This document shows, piece after piece, positions 7,696 through 16,138 of a stretch of 64,000 nucleotides of DNA. The notes below the pieces were generated by a model, which saw only the letters and a list, made by a program, of their open reading frames with translations, did no database searches and was not told where the DNA came from. The stretch comes from Vallicoccus soli. GTDB taxonomy: Bacteria > Actinomycetota > Actinomycetes > Motilibacterales > Motilibacteraceae. A program made the translations under genes and the position numbers. The DNA lies in the NCBI RefSeq assembly GCF_003594885.1, contig NZ_QZEZ01000003.1:124001-188000 (forward strand), in the 5' to 3' direction. The stretch's first letter is position 1. Each line of letters starts with the position of its first letter.

Positions 7696-8801
7696 CAGCG
7701 CTCCGGCAGGTCGAGCAGCACGCGCCGGCGCGCCCAGTGCTCGGGCCGCGCCGCGAGGTCGGCCTCGTCGGGCAGGCGCGGCGGCAGGTACGGCGAGCGG
7801 TCCGCGTAGTCGCGCTCGTAGCGCTCGCTGGGCCAGCGCAGCGCGCCGTCCGGGCCGTAGAGCGGGTTCAGCCGCAGGCGGCGCCCCGGCAGGGGTGCGC
7901 CGAGGTCGGGGGCGGCCACCGGCTCGGCCCCGGGCGCCCGCCACAGCGCGCTCACGGTGACCGCCGCGCCGAGCTCGTCGGGCGTGCGGACGCGCGGCGC
8001 CTCGCGCTCGACGGTCCACCGCACGAGGTCGGCGTCGTCGTAGAGCTCGGCCCCGGGCAGCATCGCGGCCAGGTCGTGCGGCGTGAGCCGCGCACCGCCG
8101 CCCCGCGCCGGCAGCAGGCCGTTGGGCACGCCGCCCACGAGGACGCTGCCCGCCTGCCCGGCCGCGGCGCGCATGCGCGCCGCCGTGCCGGCCGGGTCGG
8201 GCAGGAAGTAGAGCGCGTCGAGGCACACGACGGTGCGCGCCGGGACCGGGCCGGCCAGCGCCCCGGGCCAGGGCTGCGCCGCGTCGAGGCACACCAGCCG
8301 CGGCGCCACGGCCACGCCCGGGTCGTCGAGGACGTGGCGGCGGGCCAGCCAGAGCTTGGCGAGCACCACGTCGGCACCGGCCAGCGGGGCCTGCCCGCGC
8401 AGGGCGAGCTCGCGCAGCAGGGGCCCGGTGCCGCAGGCGAGGTCCAGCACGGGGGTGCCGGGCGCCGGCCAGCCGAGCGAGAGAAGGCCCAGCCCCGCGA
8501 GCAGCACGGGGTCGGACCACCGGTGCACCAGGTAGTCGCCGACCCGCCCGAGCCGGAGCAGCCGCACCGCCTCGCGCAGCGTCCCCGCCGCGCCCGCGGC
8601 CCGGGCCTCCTCCTCGTCCGGCAGCGGCCCGTCCCACCAGTCGTCCGCGTCGCGCAGCAGCACGGCCGCCGCACCGGCCGGGTCGCCGGCACCGAGCGCG
8701 GCGCGGGCCGCGCCCACGAGCGCGTCGCGCCCCGGGCGCAGGTACGGCACCCCGCCCACCTCCAGGCGGCCGTCGACCTCGGTGGCGAGGGCGCCGCTCA
8801 C
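7692..8801 (-). CDS. Class I SAM-dependent methyltransferase-like protein
   Basis: A 369-residue protein. Motif I of Rossmann methyltransferases is clear at VLDLACGTGPLLREL, followed by an acidic strand end near GADVV and a motif-IV-like VVCLDALYFL. The first ~100 residues form an extra helical region ending DADDWWDGPLPDEEEA, and the last ~70 residues (RLRLNPLYGPDG..SERYERDY) form another lineage-specific extension, so it is longer than a minimal methyltransferase. The methyl acceptor is unknown. It starts at an ATG overlapping the previous TGA and is co-translated with the dehydrogenase downstream. Confidence 0.78.
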   Translation of the reverse strand: MSGALATEVDGRLEVGGVPYLRPGRDALVGAARAALGAGDPAGAAAVLLRDADDWWDGPLPDEEEARAAGAAGTLREAVRLLRLGRVGDYLVHRWSDPVLLAGLGLLSLGWPAPGTPVLDLACGTGPLLRELALRGQAPLAGADVVLAKLWLARRHVLDDPGVAVAPRLVCLDAAQPWPGALAGPVPARTVVCLDALYFLPDPAGTAARMRAAAGQAGSVLVGGVPNGLLPARGGGARLTPHDLAAMLPGAELYDDADLVRWTVEREAPRVRTPDELGAAVTVSALWRAPGAEPVAAPDLGAPLPGRRLRLNPLYGPDGALRWPSERYERDYADRSPYLPPRLPDEADLAARPEHWARRRVLLDLPERW

Positions 8802-9760
8802 GCGGCGCCCTCCCCGCCACCCGGTCCCAGCCCCGCCGCGGCGAGCACGTCGAGCTGGTAGCCCTGCACGGGCCCCGGGTGCACAAGGTCGAGGTCGACG
8901 AGCGCCTGGTCCGCGGTGAAGGCCGCGGCCCGCGCGTGGTGGTGCACCTGCAGGACGCGGTCGAGCACGTCGGCGGCGTGGAACGCCCGCCCCAGCGGCG
9001 TGGCCGCGTCCGCGCGCGCGGCGAGGACGCGGCGCACCCGGTCGGCCAGGCCCGCGGCGAGCTCGGCGAGCGCCTCCTGCTCGAGGCGCGCCATGACGCC
9101 CTCGAGGGCGTCGCCGAGCAGCACCTCCCCCGTGAAGCCGCTGTCCGGCAGGACGGCGTTGTGCAGGTGGTGCGCCAGGCCCAGCAGGAACGCGTCCGCC
9201 CGGTCCGCGCCCACCGCCGGAGCGAGCAGGCAGCCGTACGCGGCCGTGACGAGGCAGTGGTCCCCGTGGCTCTCCGGCGGCTCCACGACGACGCGGGCGT
9301 GCCCGGGGCGCGTCGCGCCGGCGCGCGGCTGCTCGGCCAGGGCGAGCGCCCAGCCGGGGGGCGGTGCGGCGGGCGCGCGCCGCACGTCGCCGTGCAGCGC
9401 CGCCCGCAGCTCGTCCCGCGCGGGCAGGTCGCCCGCCAGCTCGTCGAACGAGCGGCGCAGCACGCCCAACGCACCGCTGACCGGCAGCCCGGCGCGCTGC
9501 AGGACGGCCGCGTCGACGCCGCCGAGACGCCCGGCCGCGACGAGCGCCGCGGTCTCCTCGAGCGCGACGGCACGCACGTCCTCGCCCCCCGCGAGCCGCG
9601 CCCAGGAGCGCAGGAAGGCCCGCTCGGCGAGGGAGCGCGGGTTGCCGGCGGTGCGGACGCGCTTGAGGTCGTTGAGCTCGCGCAGCGCCGGCGCGGCCCG
9701 TCCGACGACCGCGAGGACCTCGGCGGGGAGCGGGTCGGCCGCGGGGAGGGCGGCCGTCAC
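8798..9760 (-). CDS. Uncharacterised alpha-helical protein with an HD-domain-like His cluster
   Basis: A 320-residue protein that I cannot assign to a named family with confidence. The first half is predicted helical (PALRELNDLKRVR.., then SLAERAFLRSWARL). The second half contains ESHGDHCLVTAAYGCLLAP and FLLGLAHHLHNAVLPDSGF and, later, HAADVLDRVLQVHHHARAA. The spaced His and Asp residues in helices resemble an HD-type metal phosphohydrolase or inositol-oxygenase-like helical bundle, but this is only pattern resemblance. It is the second gene of the operon, with GTGA and ATGA overlaps on both sides, directly after the inositol-phosphate synthase, so it may act on inositol or its phosphate. Confidence 0.6.
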   Translation of the reverse strand: MTAALPAADPLPAEVLAVVGRAAPALRELNDLKRVRTAGNPRSLAERAFLRSWARLAGGEDVRAVALEETAALVAAGRLGGVDAAVLQRAGLPVSGALGVLRRSFDELAGDLPARDELRAALHGDVRRAPAAPPPGWALALAEQPRAGATRPGHARVVVEPPESHGDHCLVTAAYGCLLAPAVGADRADAFLLGLAHHLHNAVLPDSGFTGEVLLGDALEGVMARLEQEALAELAAGLADRVRRVLAARADAATPLGRAFHAADVLDRVLQVHHHARAAAFTADQALVDLDLVHPGPVQGYQLDVLAAAGLGPGGGEGAA

Positions 9761-11025
9761 TCAGCGCCCGCGACGCTCGCCGAGCCGGTGCGCACCCACT
9801 CCAGGAGCGCCCGCTCCTGCTCGTGCAGCGCGTGCTCGACCCGCGCGCCGGCGGGCACGTGCGGGGACTTGAAGAAGTAGCCGAGCTGCTCCAGCGGGCC
9901 GCTCTCCCCGCGCTGCTGCGCCAGGTCCGCGAAGCGGGCGAGCTCCAGCACGAGGGGCGCGGCCAGCACGCTGTCGCGGCAGAGGAAGTCGACCTTGACC
10001 TGCATGCGCTGGCCGAGGAAGCCGACGAGGTCGATGTTGTCCCAGGCCTCCTTGGCGTCGCCGCGGGGCCGGTAGTAGTCGATGCGCACCACGTGGTCCT
10101 CGACCGGGTAGCCGAGGATGCCGTCGAGCACGCCGCCCTTGGTGCCGAGCTTGCTGGCCAGGCTGGCCGGGTCGTCGAGCGCCTGCCCGTCGCGGTTGCC
10201 GAGGATGTTCGTGGAGTACCAGCCCTCCACGCGCAGGGCCCGGGAGCGGAAGGCCGGGGCGAGCACCGTCTTCATCATCGTCTGGCCGGTCTTGCCGTCC
10301 TTGCCGGCCACGGGAACGCCGTGCCGCCGGGCGAGCTCCTCGAGGGCGGGCACGTCGGCGCCGACGCTCGGGGTGAAGTTGACGAAGGGGCAGCCGGTGA
10401 GGACCGCCGCGTACGCGTAGACCATGGCCGGCGGGATCCCGTCGTGCCCGGCGTCGACCGCGGCCTCGAACGCCGCGGCGGTCGCGAAGGCCGGGTCGGC
10501 GAGGTCGGGGTAGCGCTCGGTGCTGGCCAGGTTCACCACGACCACGGCGTCGAGCGGGCCGCCGTCGCGCCCGCCGGAGGACCGGAAGCGCTCGAGGTCG
10601 GCCACGAGGTGGTCCACGACCGGGCGCAGGCCCGTGCTGCCCCCCGAGGGCGCCACGGCCACGACGTTGTCGCCGCCGACCCGGCGGCAGAACTCCTCGT
10701 CACCGGCGGCCGGCCACGGGACCACGCCCTCGAGGGCCGAGGAGACGGCCTGCATCTGCCGGTAGTCCAGGACGCCGTGCACCTCGGCCGCCTTGGCGAG
10801 GTTGTCGCCGCAGAGGTCCCAGCCGCCGAAGACGAGGTCCTCGTAGCGGGCCAGCCCGGCCACGCCCTCGAGCCCGGCGAAGGGCAGCCCGTCGGTCGTG
10901 CCGGAGCCCAGCCGGAGCAGCTCCACGCCCGCGACGGCGGTCGAGGCGACCGCCCCGCCCAGGCCGACGACGGCCACGCCCACGGTGCGGCCGGGTGCTG
11001 TTCCAGGGGTCGTGCTGGCGGTCAC
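9757..11025 (-). CDS. ino1: Inositol-3-phosphate synthase homologue
   Basis: A 422-residue protein of the myo-inositol-1-phosphate synthase family, which converts glucose 6-phosphate to 1D-myo-inositol 3-phosphate with tightly bound NAD. Visible blocks are the N-terminal VAVVGLGGAVAST dinucleotide fold, GGWDLCGDNL, FVNFTPS (equivalent of the NGSPQN block), the active-site GKDGKTGQT and the SxNxLGNxDG block (STNILGNRDG), plus a KVDF lysine region near residue 340. It is the first gene of the ten-gene run. A GGAGGT ribosome-binding site lies 5 nt upstream of the GTG (11031-11036), the only strong one in the run. The 213-bp gap to the next gene upstream would contain the operon promoter. Confidence 0.85.
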   Translation of the reverse strand: MTASTTPGTAPGRTVGVAVVGLGGAVASTAVAGVELLRLGSGTTDGLPFAGLEGVAGLARYEDLVFGGWDLCGDNLAKAAEVHGVLDYRQMQAVSSALEGVVPWPAAGDEEFCRRVGGDNVVAVAPSGGSTGLRPVVDHLVADLERFRSSGGRDGGPLDAVVVVNLASTERYPDLADPAFATAAAFEAAVDAGHDGIPPAMVYAYAAVLTGCPFVNFTPSVGADVPALEELARRHGVPVAGKDGKTGQTMMKTVLAPAFRSRALRVEGWYSTNILGNRDGQALDDPASLASKLGTKGGVLDGILGYPVEDHVVRIDYYRPRGDAKEAWDNIDLVGFLGQRMQVKVDFLCRDSVLAAPLVLELARFADLAQQRGESGPLEQLGYFFKSPHVPAGARVEHALHEQERALLEWVRTGSASVAGAE

Positions 11026-11238
11026 GTGCTACCTCCGTGTCGGGGCTCCGTCCGGGGCACCTGCGCCCCGTGTGCTCAGGCAATCGCACCCTGCGCCCGC
11101 GCGCATCCCGAGCACCGCCCGGGACGCGGCCGCCGGCCGCTGCTCACCTGCTCGTCACCCCGTGATCATGCCCCGTCGACCGGCCCCGCAGCCGCCGGTC
11201 GCCACCCCTGCGCGCCGACGACCCGGCGCTGCCCGGGC

Positions 11239-12990
11239 TCAGCCGGCCGGGCCCGCCGCGAGCTCGAACCAGACCGCCTTGCCGCCCTCGACCTCGTGCA
11301 GGCCCCAGCGCCGGCTCAGGGCGTCGAGGAGCACGAGGCCGCGCCCGTGGGTGTCCTCCTCGCCGGGCACGCGCAGCGCGGTGCGGAAGGGCGCCCCCTC
11401 GTCGCGGACCTCGACCCGCAGCACGGCGCCGTCCCAGGCGAGGCGCAGGCGGGCCGGGGACGCGGCGTGCAGGACGGCGTTGGTGACCACCTCGCTGACG
11501 CACAGCTGCGCCACCTCCGCGAGGTCCCCCGCCCCGCCGCCCGGGGCGCCCGGCGCCGCGGCGCCGGACCAGGCCGCGAGCCGCTCGCGCACGCAGGCCC
11601 GCGCCGCCGAGGCGCTCGACGCCCGCGCGGGCAGCAGCAGCTCGGCGGTGAGCTCGGTGGCCGGCTCGCGCCCGAGCGCCAGGAGGGTGACGTCGTCGTC
11701 GGCCGCCCCGCCCCCGCCCATCCGCTCGACGAGGGCGTCCGCGAGGGCGTCGAGGGAGGAGCGGCCCTGCCAGGGCCCGACCGTCCACGGCCCGGACCCG
11801 TCGGCCTGCCCGCCCTCGGCGACGAGGAAGGCCGCGTGCTCCTGCAGCAGCGGCAGCCCGTCGAGCAGGGGCCGCCGGCGGGTCTCCACGAGCCCGTCGC
11901 TGTAGAGCAGGACCACCTCGCCGGGCCCCAGGGCCACGACGGTCTCCTCCCGCGCCCCGCCGAGCCCGAGCGGGAGCCCCTCCCCCGGCTCGAGGTAGAG
12001 GGCCTCGCCGTCCGCCCCCAGCAGCAGCGGCGGCGGGTGCCCGGCCCCGGACCAGGTGAAGCGGCCGGTGCCCGCGTCGAGGACGCCGTACGCGAGCGTC
12101 ACGAGCTCCTCGTCGTCCTCCATGGCCGCGACGAGCCGGTCCAGCCGCTCGAGCACCACCGCGGGTGCCGGGTCGGCGTGCAGCAGCCCCCGCAGGGCGT
12201 TGCGCACCTGCCCCATGACCGAGGCGGCGCGCACGCCCTTGCCCATGACGTCGCCGACGACGACCCCGAGCCGGCCGTCGGGCAGGCGCACGGCGTCGTA
12301 CCAGTCCCCGCCGACGTCGGTGCCGGCCGTCGCGGGGATGCAGCGCGCCGCGACCCGCGCGCCGCCGACCTCCGGCAGCGTCCCCGGGAGCAGGCTGCGC
12401 TGCAGGGTGCGGGCGGTCGCGAGCTCGCGCTCGTAGAGCCGCGCCCGCTCCAGCGCCTGCGCGCACTGCCCGGCCAGCGCGAGGAGGAAGGCGCGCTCGT
12501 CCTCGGAGAACGCCTGCGGCGCGGTGAAGCCGAAGCTCAGCACCCCCATCACGCCCGTGGTGCCGACGAGCGGCAGGCGCACCATCGCCTGCTCCCCCGA
12601 GGCCTCGAGGAACGCGCGGATGACGGGCACGTCGAAGCGCGCGAGCACCTCCTGCGGGCTGCCGAGGAACAGCGCCTCGCCGGTGCGCAGGACGTGCGTG
12701 ACCGGCGACCCGCTGTCCATCCCGAAGGCGCTCCAGGTGGCGCGGACGTCGCTGCTGTAGCCGTCGAGGTGGGCGTAGCGCACCTGCTCGCCGTCGCGCA
12801 CCGCCACGCCGCTGCCGCTCGCGCCGGAGCCGGCCCGGCCCTGCTCGAGGATGACCCGCAGCACGTCCGCCTCGCGGACCGCCCCGGACAGCGCGGCCGT
12901 GACCTCCTGGAGCGTGCGCAGGTGGTCCTCGGGGGTCCGCCGCGCGGCGGGCGCGCAGGAGGGGGACACGTCCACCGGGCGCGCTGCCAC
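11239..12990 (-). CDS. GAF - SpoIIE/PP2C phosphatase - HATPase_c regulatory protein
   Basis: A 583-residue cytosolic three-domain protein. A GAF-like sensor covers ~25-180, the PP2C/SpoIIE domain ~190-410 with the metal-binding motifs GTDVGGDWYD, VVGDVMGKG, SGAGHPPPLL and YSDGLVE, and a C-terminal anti-sigma-type HATPase_c domain ~430-583 with SEVVTNAVLHA and a G-box-like HGRGLVLLD. Proteins of this layout in actinobacteria control partner-switching modules by dephosphorylating anti-anti-sigma proteins and by phosphorylating or binding regulators. The gene is monocistronic, upstream of the Ino1 operon in the same direction and divergent from the short conserved gene at 13.06 kb. It starts at GTG; no transmembrane segment is seen. 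Confidence 0.9.
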   Translation of the reverse strand: MAARPVDVSPSCAPAARRTPEDHLRTLQEVTAALSGAVREADVLRVILEQGRAGSGASGSGVAVRDGEQVRYAHLDGYSSDVRATWSAFGMDSGSPVTHVLRTGEALFLGSPQEVLARFDVPVIRAFLEASGEQAMVRLPLVGTTGVMGVLSFGFTAPQAFSEDERAFLLALAGQCAQALERARLYERELATARTLQRSLLPGTLPEVGGARVAARCIPATAGTDVGGDWYDAVRLPDGRLGVVVGDVMGKGVRAASVMGQVRNALRGLLHADPAPAVVLERLDRLVAAMEDDEELVTLAYGVLDAGTGRFTWSGAGHPPPLLLGADGEALYLEPGEGLPLGLGGAREETVVALGPGEVVLLYSDGLVETRRRPLLDGLPLLQEHAAFLVAEGGQADGSGPWTVGPWQGRSSLDALADALVERMGGGGAADDDVTLLALGREPATELTAELLLPARASSASAARACVRERLAAWSGAAAPGAPGGGAGDLAEVAQLCVSEVVTNAVLHAASPARLRLAWDGAVLRVEVRDEGAPFRTALRVPGEEDTHGRGLVLLDALSRRWGLHEVEGGKAVWFELAAGPAG

Positions 12991-13061
12991 CCGCCCAGCC
13001 TAGACGGGTGAGCGCGGCAGCGCGGGGAGTCACCGGGTTCCGTGGCGGGCATGCTGCCCCG

Positions 13062-13466
13062 GTGCTGCCCGTGACGCTCGCGATGCGCCTGCGCGGCGCC
13101 GGCCTGCAGTGGCTCCCGGCGCGCGGCGACCGGTTCGTGGTCCTCGCGCCCGAGCTCGAGGAGGAGGTGTTCGTGCTCAGCGACATGGTCGTCGAGGTGC
13201 ACGAGTTCCCCACCGGGCCCGTGCTCGGCTTCAACGGCACGACCGAGTGGGCGCTGGACTCCGTCGACACCTCGCGCGCGCTGTGGCTGCCGGCCGAGGA
13301 CCAGCTCCGCTCGATGCTCGGCGCGGAGTTCGCCGCGCTCGAGCGCGAGGGCGGGCGGCACCGGGTGCGCTTGGCGGACGGGACCGCCGTCGACGCCGAG
13401 GGCGCCGCGGAGGCGTACGGCCTGGCCCTGCTGCACGTGCTGACCCGGCCGGCCCGCCGGGCCTGA
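13062..13466 (+). CDS. Conserved actinobacterial protein of unknown function
   Basis: About 134 residues from a GTG at 13062 (a GTG at 13071 is equally possible; no clear ribosome-binding site separates them). The protein begins VTLAMRLRGAGLQW, then DRFVVLAPELEEEVFVLSDM, then LGFNGTTEWALDSVD and LWLPAEDQLRSMLG. Short proteins with these blocks are widespread in actinobacteria and are sometimes labelled 'pilus assembly protein CpaE', a label with no support in this sequence (no ATPase motif). It has no signal peptide. It converges on the PHP gene with a 6-bp gap and a hairpin that spans both stops. Confidence 0.75.
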   Translation: MLPVTLAMRLRGAGLQWLPARGDRFVVLAPELEEEVFVLSDMVVEVHEFPTGPVLGFNGTTEWALDSVDTSRALWLPAEDQLRSMLGAEFAALEREGGRHRVRLADGTAVDAEGAAEAYGLALLHVLTRPARRA

Positions 13467-13478
13467 GCCCGCTCAGGC
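13461..13478. terminator. Hairpin spanning two convergent stop codons
   Basis: Perfect 8-bp inverted repeat GCCTGAGC / GCTCAGGC with a 2-nt loop. Each arm contains the stop codon of one of the two convergent genes. There is no T-tract, as is usual in GC-rich actinobacteria, so termination in both directions is inferred from position and structure. Confidence 0.45.
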
Positions 13479-14648
13479 GGGCGCGTCCTCCTGGTACCAC
13501 GGGCTGGCGCAGGCCAGCCCCCACGCGGTGCCCGGGTGCCCGGACGGCCCCGCGCCGCGGCGCGACGGGTCGGCGACCCGCAGCACGAGCCACGGCTCGC
13601 GCCCCGCGGGCGCGGGCAGGTCCAGCGCCGCGGTCTCCCCGCCCACCGCGTCGTGCAGCGCCACGACCCGCGGCAGGCCGTCGTCGCCCGGCGCGAGCAC
13701 CTGCAGCTGCACCGGCCGCCCGTCGTGCTCCCCCCCGCCGACGTCCACCCGCAGCTCGCGCGCGCCGCCGCCGGGCGCGAGCGTGGCGCCGAAGCGCTCC
13801 CCGTCCAGGGTCGCGTCCAGGCGCAGGCCGACCTCGCGGGTGCCGTACGTCCGCCGCGCGAGCAGCGCCTCGCGCACCCCGGCGCGCGAGTGCTCGCGCG
13901 CCCAGACGCCGGTGCGGCCCTTGCCCCGCAGGCCGTACGAGCGGCTGTGCTCGTCGCTGACCCCGATGAGCCCCGGGCGCCACCCGGCCGCCGTGCAGGC
14001 GACCAGCGGCGACGGCCGGCCGCGGTCGACGCCCTCGAAGAGGTAGTCGTCGTACCGGTTGAACATCTCGAGGGTGACCATCCGCCGCACGAGCGACGGC
14101 TCGAGCTGGAAGTCGCCGAAGCGGCCGGGCTCGCGCCCGGGGTGGTTGTAGCCGAAGAGCGCCTGCGGCTCCTCGTCCTCGAGGAAGGCGTGCAGCCCGC
14201 CGACCCGCCCCGGCGTCGTCACGCCCAGGTAGCCGCTGCTGAACCAGACGTTCGCGTGCCCGAGCCACGGCTCGGTCCACTCGAACCCGCGGACGGCCGT
14301 GAACTCCCCCGGGACGTCGGCCGCCTCGGCCAGCTCCTCGACCCGCGCCCAGCCCTCGTCGGTGATGCTGTGCGGCGCCATCCGCGCCAGCGCCAGCGCC
14401 TCCTCGTCGGGGTAGTCCGCCGGGTCGAGGTAGTCCAGCTGGTGGTGCGGGATCGAGGCGTGGTCGGTGAGCGCCGCCACGTCGAGGCCCGCGCCGCGCA
14501 TGAGGGCGAAGGCCCGCTCGGGGTCGCCGGCGCCGTCGCTGAGCATCGTGTGGTTGTGCAGGTCGGCGAAGAGCAGCCGGGTGCCGTCGTCGAGGACCCG
14601 CGAGGCGCGCTCGGGCCGGGGCGTCTGGTCCTGCCGGTGGTCCTCCAC
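13473..14648 (-). CDS. PHP-domain metallohydrolase (CehA/McbA-like)
   Basis: A 391-residue protein. The N-terminal PHP motifs are clear: FADLHNHTMLSDG (His-x-His), ALTDHASIPHH, VRGFEWTEPWLGHANVWF, FGYNHPGREPG and GVSDEHSRSYG, which together give the His/Asp/Glu set for a bi- or trinuclear metal centre. The last ~110 residues are a beta-rich domain. Relatives include DUF3604 proteins and CehA/McbA carbaryl hydrolases; the native substrate is unknown. No signal peptide is seen, so it should be cytosolic. It stands alone, divergent from the haem monooxygenase gene. Confidence 0.85.
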   Translation of the reverse strand: MEDHRQDQTPRPERASRVLDDGTRLLFADLHNHTMLSDGAGDPERAFALMRGAGLDVAALTDHASIPHHQLDYLDPADYPDEEALALARMAPHSITDEGWARVEELAEAADVPGEFTAVRGFEWTEPWLGHANVWFSSGYLGVTTPGRVGGLHAFLEDEEPQALFGYNHPGREPGRFGDFQLEPSLVRRMVTLEMFNRYDDYLFEGVDRGRPSPLVACTAAGWRPGLIGVSDEHSRSYGLRGKGRTGVWAREHSRAGVREALLARRTYGTREVGLRLDATLDGERFGATLAPGGGARELRVDVGGGEHDGRPVQLQVLAPGDDGLPRVVALHDAVGGETAALDLPAPAGREPWLVLRVADPSRRGAGPSGHPGTAWGLACASPWYQEDAPA

Positions 14649-14710
14649 GGTGACGGGACGCTACCGGGCGGCCCGCGCGGTCCGAGCGGCGGGACGGCAG
14701 GACGGGCAGG

Positions 14711-15040
14711 ATGGGGAGCGTGCCGTACGTCGCCATCAACGTCCTGACCGTCCCCGGCGGCCGCGGGGAGGTGCTCGAGCAGCGCTTCGCCGGCCGCGCC
14801 GGCGCCGTCGAGGCCTCCCCCGGCTTCGAGCGCTTCGAGCTGCTGCGCCCGGTGGAGGGCACCGACCAGTACCTCGTCTACACCCGCTGGCGCAGCGAGG
14901 AGGACTTCCGCGCCTGGACGGCCTCGCAGGCCTTCGGCCAGGGGCACGCCCGCGCCGGCGGCGGCGGAGGCGGCGGGCCGGCCGCGAGCGGCGCGACCGT
15001 CTGGGGCTTCGAGGTCGCCCAGGCCGCCGACCCGGCCTGA
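14711..15040 (+). CDS. mhuD: MhuD-like haem-degrading monooxygenase (ABM fold)
   Basis: A 109-residue antibiotic-biosynthesis-monooxygenase-fold protein that aligns by eye with mycobacterial MhuD: YVAINVLTVPGG (the Asn that contacts haem), RFAGRAGAVEASPGFERFEL, LLRPVEGTDQYLVYTRW, FRAW (conserved Trp) and QGHARA (haem-ligand His). MhuD and IsdG enzymes open haem to release iron. A Gly run separates the His from the C-terminal strand and is unusual in length. The start could be the ATG at 14711 or the GTG at 14720, three codons later. It is followed closely by the luciferase-like oxidoreductase gene. Confidence 0.8.
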   Translation: MGSVPYVAINVLTVPGGRGEVLEQRFAGRAGAVEASPGFERFELLRPVEGTDQYLVYTRWRSEEDFRAWTASQAFGQGHARAGGGGGGGPAASGATVWGFEVAQAADPA

Positions 15041-15088
15041 GGCGCCCGTCACGGAACACGCCCGAGGACGGGCGGGTTGGGCAGGGAC

Positions 15089-16135
15089 GTGCCCGACCTC
15101 GCCACCGTGCCGCTGTCCGTCCTCGAGCTGTCCCCGGTCCTGTCGGATCAGACGCCCCACGAGGCCCTCGAGGCCACCGTCGACGTGGCCCGGCTCGCCG
15201 AGGACCTGGGCGCCACGCGGTTCTGGCTCGCCGAGCACCACGGGATGCCGGGCATCGCCAGCTCGTCCCCGGCCGTGCTCCTCGCGCACGTCGCGGCGCG
15301 CACGTCGACCCTGCGGGTCGGCTCGGGCGGGGTCATGCTGCCCAACCACGCGCCGCTCGTCGTCGCCGAGCAGTTCGCGACCCTCGCGTCGCTGCACCCC
15401 GGCCGGGTCGACCTCGGCATCGGCCGCGCTCCCGGCACCGACGGCGCGACGGCCCGCGCCCTGCGGCGCACCGCGTCGCTGGGCGCCGAGGACTTCCCCG
15501 AGCAGCTCGGCGAGCTGCTCGGGTTCCTGCACGGCACGTTCCCCGAGGACCACCCGTACGCCCGCCTCGTCCTCGTCCCCGAGCTCGCGTCGGTCGAGGA
15601 CGCCCCGCAGGTCTGGCTCCTCGGCTCCAGCGGCTACAGCGCCCAGGTGGCCGGGCTGCTCGGGCTGCGCTTCGCCTTCGCGCACCACTTCGCCGGCCAG
15701 GGCACGGAGGAGGCGCTCGCGCTCTACCGCGGCACGTTCCGGCCGTCGCGGCACCTCGACGCCCCGTACGCCATGGTCACCGCCACGGTCGTCTCCGCGC
15801 CCACCGACGAGGAGGCGCGGCACGTGGCGCGCACCGGGCAGCTCGCGATTCTGCGCCTGCGCACCGGTCGCCCGAGCCGCATGCCGACGCCCGAGGAGGC
15901 CGCGGCGCACGGTTGGACCGAGCTCGACCTCGCGATCGCCGAGCAGGCCTCGCTCGGGCACGTCGTCGGCGACCCCGCCGCCGTCCGCGCCGGGCTCGAC
16001 GAGCTGGTGCAGCGCACCGCGCCCGACGAGCTCATGGTGACCACCCTGTCCGGGCGCCCCGCCGACCGGCTGCGCAGCCTGCGCACGGTCGCCGAGGTCA
16101 CCGGGCGCCTGCCCGCGCCCGCCCCCGTCGCCTGA
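15089..16135 (+). CDS. LLM-class flavin-dependent oxidoreductase
   Basis: A 348-residue luciferase-like monooxygenase. Typical segments are LSVLELSPV at the N-terminus, TRFWLAEHHGMPGIASSSP, LRVGSGGVMLPNHAPLVVAE, RVDLGIGRAPG and VWLLGSSGYSAQVAGLLG, which place it in the MsnO8-like subgroup. Such proteins use FMNH2 or F420 from solution; substrates are mostly unknown. The GTG at 15089 was preferred over an upstream TTG because the conserved core starts about 10 residues later and a GCAGGGA sequence precedes it. It may be co-transcribed with the haem monooxygenase 48 bp upstream. Confidence 0.88.
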   Translation: MPDLATVPLSVLELSPVLSDQTPHEALEATVDVARLAEDLGATRFWLAEHHGMPGIASSSPAVLLAHVAARTSTLRVGSGGVMLPNHAPLVVAEQFATLASLHPGRVDLGIGRAPGTDGATARALRRTASLGAEDFPEQLGELLGFLHGTFPEDHPYARLVLVPELASVEDAPQVWLLGSSGYSAQVAGLLGLRFAFAHHFAGQGTEEALALYRGTFRPSRHLDAPYAMVTATVVSAPTDEEARHVARTGQLAILRLRTGRPSRMPTPEEAAAHGWTELDLAIAEQASLGHVVGDPAAVRAGLDELVQRTAPDELMVTTLSGRPADRLRSLRTVAEVTGRLPAPAPVA

Positions 16136-16138
16136 CCC

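Noticed and set aside
9823-13011. 1062-residue plus-strand frame
   Set aside because: It lies opposite Ino1 and the PP2C gene, is Arg/Pro/Ala/Gly low complexity, and reflects GC-rich codon bias only.
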